Assembly: GCA_009823395.1 (NCBI GenBank)
Contig: CM020513.1
Location: 15,693,501-15,757,500, forward strand
Origin: Thamnaconus septentrionalis
Lineage: Eukaryota; Chordata; Actinopteri; Tetraodontiformes; Monacanthidae
Direction of reading: 5' to 3'
Length of the DNA stretch: 64,000 nt
The notes under the pieces were generated by a model that did no database searches, was not told where the DNA came from, and worked only from the letters and a program-made list of their open reading frames with translations. The translations under genes were made by a program, and so were the position numbers. Positions 1 through 12,985 of the stretch are shown here, one piece after another (the stretch's first letter is position 1; each line of letters starts with the position of its first letter).

Positions 1-1589
1 GTCCTGCTTGGTTTAAAAAACAACAAAAAAACAGTAATGCATCCACTCCTTAAATGGCGCCTCAGTAAGAGCTTACTAATGGCAACAGCTATAAATTTCC
101 AATCTGCATCAAACTTTAATAGGGAGGTGACTCCATTATTTATGCCTACTTTTTGTGTACACATGCAATTATCATAACCTCCCTTTCCCATTTCCCTCAG
201 CGCGGGTTGCATGAGCTGCAGGGAAGCTTTATGCTATTTTCTCCACAGTCAACATTCAACATTCATTCTTGTGTTTTCCGCCGTTGCTGCAAAGTCGGCA
301 ATGAGGTCGCACATGGTACGAGCACACGCCGTGGCATGCTCAACTTTTTCTCACTTCCTTCAGGAACTTTTGCTTCGTCGTGCAGAAATATGAGCGTGTC
401 TCCCCGATCCTGCATCAGGCTGGTTCTGCTGCATACAGAGGAGAACTATCTGAATCACCAGGATTTCTGGGTTCTTTTTTTTGCTAAACTAAATGGCAAC
501 GCCTTCGACTTTTGTTAGGATATCCTCAGCAGCCTTGCTTGCTCTATCCCCTCCTTCACCTTTGGATTTGGAGAGGAGCGAGTCAAGCAGAGTGGCAGCC
601 TGCCTTGATTTAGAGGCTTTAGTGTAGCTGGAGGTGACACTGCAGCTGTCACACAACATACACGTCTCCCTTCGCTGTCTCAGTGTCGTTGTGAGCTTTT
701 ACAAAATAAAAATAAAAAAAACAAGTGGACTACTGCAGAAAGAAATTTCAGTTTCCTAAACTCGGGTTAAGAGGCTGTCATCGGAGTCACAGTATTTTTA
801 AAAGCAGCAAATCCCATTTCCATCGCTTCTGCAGCTGCTGGGTGGCTGTGAGTTAGAGAAGCACAGAGTTGCTGATGTCAAATGCCCCTTTAAAATAATT
901 TAAAAAAAGCCAAAAATGAGCCGTTCCAAGAATTTGCCTAGATGTCATCAGTTACGTTCATGTTTGCCCCAGTGAAAAGCCTGTCCTCATTCACCGGTGG
1001 CATACTGTGCAGCACATTCACTCTGACATGGTTGCAGCTATTTCAGTCAGTGCATCATTGTCGTGACTCTCTCTTCCGGCCTTAGCCGTACAGGCTTTTC
1101 AAGCAAAAAATAAATAAATAAAATTGCTCCAATACTTTAAAAACGATAACAATAATAATAGTTGGAATAGTCTTTTACTTAAGCGTTCTCTCTCCATGTT
1201 CCTATGTGTCACTTGTTGGGTTTCTATTGAAATACCAGCGGCCTTCCGTTCTAGAGTGTGCTGCATGCATGTGGTGCCAGAAGTAAACAGCTCCTTGACA
1301 TGGTGGTTTTCAAGTGGCACATGAATCATCCAACACAACGAATCAGTAATGAAATTTCTCTGCAGCACTTTTAAAAATAGATCTTTATCGATTCAGAGTT
1401 TCAACCCAAAAATTATCATTTATTTATGGTTGTGAAAGCAAACATTCTAAATTCTATCTTTGTTATATTACATTTTTAATTCTGTATGATGTCAATGATC
1501 CTGTCATCCTGAGTGAATTTAACCTGTTCAGATAGAGTTGGAGTTTTTTGTTATACAACATCTTGGGCTGAAGGTTCTCAGACATCCAC

Positions 1590-1760
1590 GTCATCGTAGT
1601 CTTGAAAGTTGCGTTATGTGTTATGGACGCTCAAAGACGTTTCGCCTCTCATCCAGCAGGCTACTTCAGTTCTGAAACTTCTGTTCTGTCAGATGAGAGG
1701 CGAAACCTTTCAAGACCACATCTTTGGTTCGATGTTTTGAAGAATGTCCACATGAATGTA
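1590..1760. repeat. Interspersed inverted-repeat sequence
   Basis: Arms gtttcgcctctcatc (1639-1653) and gatgagaggcgaaac (1692-1706) are perfectly complementary over 15 bp around a 38-nt loop. Outside them, tcttgaaag (about 1599-1607) pairs with ctttcaaga (1706-1714), giving nested arms. I recall similar sequences as common fish genomic repeats; the family is not identified. Confidence 0.55.
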
Positions 1761-4344
1761 CTTTGTAATCAAAAAACTTTATTATTGAGCTTTTCAATAA
1801 TAAGCACAAGTCTCAAAGCGCACACAAATTGAAGGTCACAGATTTCCACAGCAATCAAATGTTACAATCACAACATGTTTTTTGGATTGTTCCTCCCTCA
1901 TAAATCATTCAAGCACACAAATCATGCAAAGACCAGTTTTAAACAAGGCTCAAAATCTATTTCCTGGATAACGTTTTATCAAACAAGACATCTGTTTTAT
2001 TTCCAAATGGAAAGTCTCTGTTAGTATGGTGCGTCATCTTCCATCAAGAGAACAGCAATTAACTTTATCTCCTCATTACTTCCAGCAGGGATTGTAAAAA
2101 TGACCTTAAAGAAACATAAAATTTGATTATTATTTTAGTGTTGTTTTTTTTTTTTAAGACAGAGAAATAATGTACTTTGCCTGGTGGAGGAATAACAATC
2201 GAACATATTTGCAGCCCTCTCTCTCTCTATCTATCCATCTATCTCCGTCTCTGTCTCTCTTCCTCTGGATGGGAACCTTCCAGGGGTTGTGCTTCATGTT
2301 TTGTATTCGTCAGGAGATCCTGTCTGAATTTGTGAGTTACCTTGGGACCTTTTCAGCCCTCGTGATTCCAGCTGTCCACTGCAGTGGGAGTTGAAGGATG
2401 GTGGTGCACACAGCAGACACCTAGCTCTGCTGATCTGGAACCATGTATCCTGTGTAAACTTGTTTTCTTTACACCACTTGACATTGTGCCAGTAGGTGCT
2501 TGTTCTTGCTTTTGTATGGACGGATTTTCAAAAAAGTAAAGCAAGTTACTGAAGAATGTGGCGTTTTTACCAAACAGTTGACAACAGGCTGACTTATTTT
2601 AATGGTGGTCTTGATTTTGGGTACGTGTCAATAGACTCAATTGGATGTGCTTGTTCTTACCACACATTATTGGCGTAATTATAAATACTAATTTTTAGGA
2701 GATGATCTATCTATGAAGAATTTAAGCAGAATTTCATCAGACTTGCTAAAGGCAAGCAGGTCAGAGCTGCGTTGTTGTCATGCATCAGCGGCTCTCAGAC
2801 TCTTTGCAAAGCAGTTTAGATGAAGCGCACCAGCGGGTTAAACGCCCCAGGGTTCACTTTTAACCGCACAAAAACAACGAGTGAGTCAGTATAACCTCAT
2901 TTTAAAGAACAGTGTGGATTTTCCTGATCTTAATCTTTTGTCCATTTTGTAGAAAGCCATCATAGCACACTGAGGTCCCATGTCACATGGTGTAGTTGCC
3001 CAGAATTCTAGCGCCATTTATCATTGTGATGAAAGCTATCAGGGGATGTGGCTCATGAGTCCTCTATTATAAGTGCTCTTTGCTCCCATGCATTCAGTGC
3101 TGCCACAAATGTATACAACCCTAGCACCATGATTCCCTTCTGTTTCTGCTGCTACAGATCTGCTGCAGTAAAATGTAATATTTCTTCAGGGTAGGGGGTA
3201 AAAAAAAAACCCTGTTTCCTACTCGAACAGATGATCATTTTCACAATCATTTTGTAATCACTGTGGTTTGTCGTCACCTTTGGGCTTGTGTTGAAATTAT
3301 TACAGGCGTTTTACTCGGTAAAAATCTTTGCCTCTACCGTGAATATTGTATTAGGTCAGGATGAAGTCGTTGTAAATGTCATGCCCTTTGCAGCGCACTG
3401 CTTTGAGTAGCGTTACTGGAAATATACCTGCCGAGGGTGATGCGAATGCTTTTCCCCCGTACATCCTCGCTTATGCCTCACAGAAAGAAGCAGGAAATGA
3501 CAAACTGAAAGTGGTACAGATAATTGGCTTTTCCTTTGGGCAAATGCTGATAATGGAAGTGGGGCTTTTTTGTCCACCCTGAGATACCTCAGATATAGCT
3601 GAGGAGATTGCAGATTTTGACAATTTGGAAAGTTTATCTCCACTCTGAACCTTGATGACGTCCCCTGTTACTTCTGCATCGGTGATGACTTGTCGGGCTC
3701 TACCCAGGAGCTGCAGTCTGACGATACTGACAGCATGAATGATTGACAGATCAGTGAAGCAGTGTAGCTTTGCTCCAGTCTCCTCTGTCCTTTCCCTCTC
3801 CTGTTCCCGTCTCACTATTAATCGCGTGCAATAGTTTTGGTTCATTTTTTATAATCTATTTTATAGTTAATTATCTGTTCACGCATGTCAACTTAAAGAC
3901 CTTTCAAAATATTTAAAGTCCTGGTGACGGCGTGATTTAAGAGAAAAGAGTTTGCCTTGGAAGTAAATTGTGAGTTATACTCCATGATAATGATACTTGT
4001 ATTTTAAATCTGTGATATTAAGCGGTAAAATATCATATCATATCATCCACGTGTGCTCTTGAGAAGATGATTTTCTTTCATCTCGACTCCTTCCTGATGC
4101 ATTTATGCAGTGACTCCTGCGAAGTGTACCTCTCCACCACCTTATCAAGTGTTGGCACAGTTCCTTACTCGGTATTCCAGGGTCTTATCAACCTGTGCCG
4201 GCTTCTGGCAGGTTCCATTTTTCCATTAAACAGATTCTTCAACTTTTGAGCCTCCATTTTCAATTCCTGAAAGTAGATCCATTGCATATCGTTTCGCTGC
4301 CATCCAAGTACTCCAGCTTCCTCCTAGAGTCTGAACACATGCGC

Positions 4345-4425
4345 ACTCGGTTAACTGGCAACTCAGGGTTGTCTGTGGGTGTGAGTGCGAATGGCTGGTT
4401 CTCAATGTGGCCTTGTGATGAACCA
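4345..4425 (+). repeat. SINE-like internal fragment
   Basis: The segment gtctgtgggtgtgagtgcga, atggctggttctc, atgtggccttgtgatgaa matches the internal part of the family seen at 57917-58263. Short and diverged. Confidence 0.4.
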
Positions 4426-7400
4426 GTATTCAAGAGTGTAACCCAAAGAAATCTGGGGGTTGTGAATGCATCAGAAGTGGTGTCTGATGGTGAGCAAATA
4501 AAATCATCAGTCACATGCATTACAATATATCATTATTTTGTTACTAGCATGGAGGGGATACAGTCACTGCTATTTGTTCTTCATTGACATCGTCGCTGAA
4601 GCAGCAAGGGTGTGTGATGTCTCTACTGTGGTAAATGTCATGAAGCCACTTGTCCTGCATAGCAACATTTATTTTCCCACAATATAAATTATGAGCTAAA
4701 TGTTGCATATAGCTTCTGTAATGGTGCCAGACTGATTCAATAAAGAGTGCGATTGTCCTTTCATAGAGTTACTTGCAGCTGCTATTTGCTTTGAGACATT
4801 AATGTTATTTCTCAGAGCAGTTTAGCGAGGTTACCTTTGAGACCTTAGAAGCTGAATATTGCACACAGCTTGTTTAACCCGATGGACTACAGTTGCTTCA
4901 GAAAAGAGCATCAATGCTTTATGCATCCAAGGGCACACAGTCGCCCCACCACAGCACTTACATGTGCCTGTTTATTGATTTGATTAAAAATAACTCCAAT
5001 TGGAGAATGATTTTTCAAAATAGCAGTCCGACATAAGTGCAGTGATTAAAGTCTCTGACTGGATTCTCTCAAAGTGAGAAGATGAGGGCAAGGGTGCCGG
5101 TTGAATGAAGGCAACAGCTCAGTTGTTTTATCTTACTGCCCCAGGCTATTCATATGGCTGAAAATCCACAGCCAAGACTTGTGAGAAAGCAAAGAGCTTC
5201 TTGAAATTTCTGATGGAGGACGGGAGCAAAACTTTCAGATGAGCACCCGTCCTTATCTAAGTTCCCTGTGCTAATGGACCTGTTCATGGCTGAAGAGGTA
5301 GTCCGAGAGTCAGATCTCCTATTATCTGCCATTAGTTTAATGCGCGTCGCAATTATTTTGTACAGACTCGGTACCTGGACTGGACACACCACCTCATCTG
5401 TCATCTATTTGCATTCACAGGAGCACAGTAAAATTGTTCACGCACACACATGCTCTGAAAGGGCAAGTAAAAAGGGCTTCACAAAGGAAATGATTCGATG
5501 CCAAATGAAAAGGAAGCGACCACAATCACCAGGAGACAGCGCACCAAAGGCAGAACATTTCAGTGCATATCAAATCAGTCCCATCATTTTTTTTCAGGTT
5601 TAGGAGCGAAAAACTTCTTAGAATGAGCAGGTTGGGTTGAACTACCAGTTTATACTGGCTCCATCACCACTGCATAGGGTCTTCAGGGACTCTCAACAAA
5701 CAGAGGGAGCTGCATACTGAGGTCTTGATTCGCAGTGATCTGAACAGCTTGAACCAGTTTTCTTTTGGTTTTTAATCCTATGGCACACCAAAACACAATG
5801 CAATACAACATAGTAATATATGGGGAATATAAAGGATACAACTATACATAATGACAATGTAAGCAGTAATTCAAGTTGCCTCTTCCCCTCAGACACTTAA
5901 CAGTGACAAATGATTTGCAGTCGCTGAGTTTTAATTGTATGGATCAATCAAGTGTAGTCAGGTCATTCCTCATGGCACATCTGCTGATCTGTCCCGGCGC
6001 TACAGTGTGCCGCTGCACAGTGGTTGAAAATTACAAATGATCTCAGCAAGCGTTTTTAACTATGATTGATCCGACAGACGGCTTTTTAGTGAGCGTCCTA
6101 CGAGACCAAGACAATGTGCCACGCTTTCAGTCAGTTCATCACTCTATTACATATTAACGCAGTGTGGTATTAAAGTAATGAACAAATTGCAGATTTTGTG
6201 AAAAAATAAAATAAAATGAGCGACTCCCCATTTTTTCAGCATTGTTACTTGCTGGTCCTCTGTCCTAATTTGCATCAATGTCCAGCCTCTTTTCATGATG
6301 ATAAATTATGCTCAACCTTTTTCCTCACATGGCCTAGAAGTCAGCCTCCCTTGACACCATTAGTGGTATTCCTGCACTTTAAATGCACCTCTGGTGCCAA
6401 GTATCGTCTGGATGGACTAAACGAAGATCTAATCCAATATGGCAGTATTAAAGTGACTAAATCCTAAAAGCTAAAGCAAAAGATTGAAAATGATGTCTTG
6501 GCAACGGTTTGGTAAATAAATTAAATAGAATCAAAGAAAGTACTCGATAGATGAATCGATTTAAAAAATAATCGATGGCTGCAGCTGTAGGGTGTCACAC
6601 CTTAAACGCACTATTTCACACAGCTGCAAATATGTTTTTCAGATTGCACTCTGCAGTGTGTCAAAGTGCTGCAGCTCTACCTCTGGGTTTCATTTTTGGA
6701 GCATCACACGAGTGGCCAAAGCTGCCCCCTCTGAAGCAGCACTTTCTGATTTGGAGGACGCTGAAGAAGGAAAAAAAGGGAGAAATCCGAAAAGAGAGAT
6801 GGTTTTAGCCGGCGATTTAAGTTGTGCCTGCTGCTTCTCTTTAGCTGCACCCGCCAAGGACACGGCACGGTAAAACGTCTTTCCGTTACACCAAAACACC
6901 AGAACTGAGCTTGGACTGGGTTTTGATAAGGAGGTTGCGTGTCTGAATGTCTGATTGTGCACTCTGAGTGAGAGGTCTTCCGGAAGGAAGGAAGGAAGGA
7001 AGGAATAGAAAAGCCACACATTAAAATTGACATTTTCACAAAAGGCTGCCGGTTAAGTGTTGTTGCTGTATAAATTCTGCTTCAAGCAGTGCACTGTGGT
7101 AGAGCCAATAGAAAGCACATGAACTGAGGAACAACCACCGTAGCTGACGGCGCATTTTGAGCTCTTCATTCATGTTGTTGCGTTTTATTCAAATGATGTT
7201 GCCTCAAAATCAATTATGTTGCCACTGTGGGTTGTGCGGTAGTCAACTATTTGATCTGGCTGTTGGATAGAGAATGTGTTGACAGAAGTCTTTTTTTTCA
7301 TATATATAAATACTTCCTTGATTTCATCTCAGCTGTGCAGGCCAGTGTATGTTTTTTATTTTTTTGACTCATTAGCATTTTAGTGTAATAGCTGTTTTTA

Positions 7401-10400
7401 GTTGGTATTCCACACATGATTAGATCCTGGCACCTTGCTTATTAGCTGAACCCTGCTGGATTTAATGAGGAAATCCCAGTCAATATATTTGTATGCGTGA
7501 TATGGTAATAAAATGGGAAAAATTAATGTTTGTAGTAAAAAGGGTGAGATGTGCTTGACAGGCAGGTGTCCGTAACTCAGCTGTTTGTCTGCCATTTAAT
7601 TATTGACTGCGCGGCGAGACCGTGTGCAGCCAGCAGAAGTGGATGTTACTTGCATGATGGCAAGCGGTGCAGTCAAGCTGTACAGTAAGCTCCGGTAAGC
7701 AGCAGTTTGAATCTTGTACTGAATCCAGCGACCTGGAACCTGCGCTGTATTTGCCCCAATTTTAGTTTCTTTTAGTTTGGTTAGAAAAATGTGAATGTAG
7801 TGCAGTTTGACTGTAAAATGTTTCAATTTGCTCAGGCATCTGGTGCAGCAGCAGCAGCAGCAGCAGTGTATCACTAAGACTATCGGCTCAAGACTATCAT
7901 CCCAGGGAAATTAAGCATCCAGGCTGGAGTAAAGCTAATTACCAGCTAACCCACTTTCTTGTTGTTAGCTGTGTGTAGCTGGTGGCAGCTTAGTGCAGTG
8001 TTGTTTGATAGGGTTTGCCTTCTGATGGTGCCTAAACTTATGTCGGCTAATGAGACTAATCAAAAAACAACAACAGGAGAACTCTGCAAGAGAGCGGACT
8101 TAGCCGTGCACCGCAGCCGCTAAGAACAGCTTCTTCATAGCCATAGATTTGTGCAGGTATGAGATGGCCTGCCAGTGATTTCCGGCAGCAGAAGTTCCTT
8201 TTTTGCCACTGACTCACACCGTTATCCTCCACAATTTTGTACAAGATACATTTTTGTCCTTTGTACTACAGCGATAGAATTCGAAAATACAGCAACAGCT
8301 GTTCTCTAAAGTCACCAGACTGCATTTGCATAGCCACAGAATTCAGACTTCAAAAGAAAAAAAGAAAGTTGGCTAAACATATGATTGTACATATTTTTGC
8401 TTCTTTTTTTTTTGAAAGATTCCATGTGTGTTTTTGATGTTCAAATTGTGTTGTTAGGGAAATTGCTGCTTGTCGTTTTCTGTCTCTAGTTGTTCTGCAG
8501 ATGTTTTTTCACGCGTACATGCAGTAAACTCTCACTCTTGGTTGCACTCCAGATCTCTCCTGTGTATGCGGCACAGTTTCAATTGAATTCAGTTGAAGGC
8601 TCAGAGAGGACTTGACCTCACTGACGCAAAGATGAGATTGTACACAATTCTTTGCTATTAGACATGAATGGTTTATGCTGTAAATGACTGCATGTTTTCA
8701 GGGTGGCAGAAGAGTAGATGGTGGCCTGCTCATAGTGAGTTCACCACCGTGTGCAAGAAAAGCAAGAAATATGTATTGATATACTGAATTGAATACATCA
8801 ACACAATTTACTTAATTCAGCTTGACTGTAGATCAGCATCACCTAAAGCCACTGCCTCTTTCACCCCTCTTCACTGCACTGTGAGTCATAAAACCTTGAA
8901 GTGAAGGGATAGGAAACGTCAAAGATATATAGAGAGAGTTTACAAACACAGGATCCTATCTGCAGTTATGATCTACGTCTAGTTTTACGACCAGACAGTC
9001 TAGTCCAGTTTCAAAGCGTAATGTGCATCCACAGGGACCGAGCCAGACGCCAATTTGTCCTCCTTTTGAGATCATCTCTATTTTATCCCTCCTCTGATGG
9101 TGTCTAATGAATAAATAAATGGACCTGCACGGGAAATAAATGAGCCACCGGATGAACAAACGGGCCTTGTGCAATTTTACAACACCTCAAAAACGTGACT
9201 TTTAATACATGTTTAAATGAGCGTGGCAAATATCAAAAGTCTAAGTGGTCATCTGAGTATAACCAAATTAGCCTTGTGGTTTGAGGCCACGTCACAACAC
9301 GCACCACTCACGGGAAGTTGGGGGCACTCGGCTTTCAGATGAGATTTCTCATAACCTTTACAGGTGAACTTTATTTGACCTTCTCTAAACTTTTCAAAGC
9401 ACAACTGTGCACATCTCAGTACTCGCTGCATAACATGCCTAACAAGGTGATTAACTGCACAGACAGTGTCGGATCCATGAATCATTGACCACTCGATGCT
9501 CTGGACAGTTATTGGCATTTTGTTGTGGCATAACAATCACTGCTCTCAGCATTTCTTTCCATAAATTGTTTGAAATGAAGAAATTGGAGTATTTAGAGTA
9601 ATGATTAAATATTTTATGCTCTTCACATTAGCGTGAACTTTTGACAGAAGTTTCACCCAAAAGTGTAATGTTGGTTATCTTTTGTGAGTATTCGTGATTT
9701 TGATTTTTTTTTTTTTTTATTTCCTTTCAGTTCAATTTCTTTGTTGTTTTCATTTTTACCTAATTTTTACAAGGCGTCCTCGTTTTGCCGTTACAGTTGT
9801 GGCCATCCTAATTTTTATGCAGCCTAAATCTGTCAGCTTTTATTCCCAGGTGACAGCCAAAAAGATAGTGGATAGAAAGACATTCATCTTTTCCCGAGCA
9901 TGTAGAGCAGGATAGAATGTTCACAGAGATAATGTCACCATAACCAGATAGAACCAGAGGAGGAATCGCAGGGGGACGAGTGGGAGAAAAGTCAAATAAT
10001 TACACTGGCAAATTCTGAATGAAGACGGGAGTGAGAAGTGTTTACTAAACTTGCCGAGATCCGGGGTGACGGAGGCTGCCGGAGATGGTTCTGACACCTC
10101 TGAGTAAAGCCCAGGTGATGTGGAAAAGAGCAGTGGGCTGAGTTACACTCCTCAAATGAATAATTGAGCAGCCTCGCGGAATCCCGGTGCTCTTAAGAGG
10201 GCCACCGTCTGAGGAGAGAGCCGGAGGGGACAGCCAGAGTCGAGGGTTGTCTTCTCTTATTGACTTCATCACACGTGGCGAGCAGGAGACACAGCAGTGG
10301 GAACATGTCTGCTACGTGTCGACGAGGGTTCGCGTTCAGGCAATTTCTCCTCCGCATGTTCCGTTTGTTTGCGTAACCGGTGAGAAACTTTCAATTTTTA

Positions 10401-12844
10401 TTTGTTCACTCTAGTGCCACCTGCAGACAGAAGTGGTAGGAGCAGAAACGGAAGCGGAGGCAGCAGAAGCAGAACCAGGGTCTGCCGGTATTAAGGTCTT
10501 TTCTCATGCCTGCCTTCCTCCAATGTGTTCTGGAAAGAAGTGAAATACAGACGGACAGACGGAAAATCAGTCCTGGTGATATCAAGACAAAGAAGAGCAG
10601 TAAAGCTCAGCTCAGTTTTTCAGATGGATGTTTATGACACAGAATTTTAGAACCTTAGCAGATGAGTCGGTGTGGAGGACACCTCTACAATCAACGGATT
10701 CGGTTGGGTTGTCGCTGTGATTTATTTGAAAAGGCTAACGTCGTCGCAATAATGAGAGATTTGGCTCTGTTGCCAAACAGGGAAAGGAAAACACAATTTC
10801 GCAAACGGAATCTCTTGCCCTGCTTCCTTTTATCTGGCAATCACGCCGCATGGCCAGAAACAGCGGTCTGCCTCTGGCAAATCATTTCATCTGAATTTGC
10901 AGGGATTCAGACACAATCACGGCCAATAATTGGGCCTGTGTAAAAATAGTCGTCTTTTGGCAGAGAGGCTCATTCGCCATAACGGAGGAACAGCAACAGT
11001 CCTTTGTAAATACCTTCTCCACTTCTAAATGGTAATTTTCCCTGAAAGCGTACGTGAATTCTCGCTCTCTATGGTTTTGTTTTCATTTTTTATTTTTTTT
11101 TCAGTTCTTGTTAATGCAGCTGCACGCGTCCTCCGGCTGTATGAGCGAAGGCGCCGACACGTCCCATTTTTCAGGTCCTTGAAGTGAAGGGCACAAAAGT
11201 AGGGAGAGGGACATTTCACACTGCGCTTTTCAAGAAGTCCATCATGGCTTATGCCGAAAGAAAAAACCCTGCATCACTTCCCTTGCGGCGCCCCCCCCCC
11301 ACCCACCATCGACAGATGACTCGCTGATCTTTGACAATGAAAAATCGATGAGACGGGCCTCTGAGTGCTCTCACGTCGGTGCCGTCTGGACTGTCGTAAA
11401 GCTCCTGGAGGAGCCTCTCGCGCCGCCTGCTTGTTTCCGTGACTTTGCGGCTGGCAACAGGTTAATAGCCGCGCAAGGCGGCATTATCATAAATGAGTGG
11501 GGGGAGGGCGCTGTTTTCTCAGCGTTGCATGACGGAGTCAAGTGCAGCGTGCGCACACCATTCATCTCTGATCAGAAACGCTTTCAAATTTTTATGACAA
11601 GAGAATCAAAGTGACATGCTGCCTCCAGGCATAAACTCAAAGGGCAGCGGTGCTCACATTCCACTTGAACTGCCTCACACCTTTGAATACTAAACACTGG
11701 AATGTGCTCAATATTTTTAGAAGATTTTCCACTTGCAATGTGTGTGTGCTTTTTCCCCCTTTAATTTACTCTGCAGCAAAAAAAAAAAGGAAAATCTCCG
11801 CTCTCGTTTGCATAATGTTATGCTCCATTGCCTGGGCTCTTTGTCAGATGCAGAACGCTGCGCCGCTGCTTTATTTGTTCCTGAGCATCCTGTAGAACGG
11901 AAGCGTCGCGATGCTCCTGCTCATCGCCTCACAATGTCTCTGCATTCTTGCCCCCACTCCCCGCAGCTGGAAAATTATCCCAGTTTGATCTCATTCCTCC
12001 TCCTTTTGGCTGGTGTTTGTTTCATCTACCATCCAGCCAGGAGGAGGAGGCCTCCGGTGCCACTGGTTCCAGCTAAGACTCTGTTTACCATTCCAACAGG
12101 CCTTGATCTGCCTCTTCCCCGCACGTTTTCCACCCCACCGCTGGTTGCCCTGCTCCATTAATAATGCCAGCAGTTTTACATGGAGTGGGCCGCAGCTTCC
12201 TCATTCCCTCAGCCCTCAGGCTGGAGATATGACCGCTGAGCAGGTTAACTGGTGCTGTCTTACCACAGGAGAAACCAGTCCCTCTGGCTTTGCTGCTCTC
12301 GGCACGGCAAATAGCAAGTGGATATGACTCCCAACTCGGCTCCATGAATATTCAACACTCCGGTGAAGCGTAGTTAAAGTTGAATGTTTACTAATTTGTT
12401 CTGTGGATTTCTGTCTGCACCAGACGGGAACTTGAGGCTTAAAAATCGCTGTGATGGGATGAATGAGAAAAGTGAGGAGTGTCCTCAAATATTTAATGTG
12501 CCCTCTCTTTGCTTTTTTTTTACTATCTCTCTCTTTCTGTCCCCGTCTGTTTCTTTTTTGCTCTCTCTCTTCTGCTCACACACACACACACACATGTCTC
12601 TATCTTTGTGAGGACTTTTTTCTTTCCTTCCGTACAGCCTGACACAACCCCAAATCTTTGCCTTAGGCCAAACCCAAATCACACCTTGCAAATACACTTT
12701 TACCACATCCAGAGATTTCATGAAAAAGTTAAATTGAAATTGAAAATTGAAATTGGGTTGGGCTAGAATGTCATTTCCAAGAAATGTCCTTGCGCTTTTG
12801 GTTTAAAAGGTCTCTGGGTCCTAACAATGCTATATTTACAAGAA

Positions 12845-12985
<141 letters not shown>

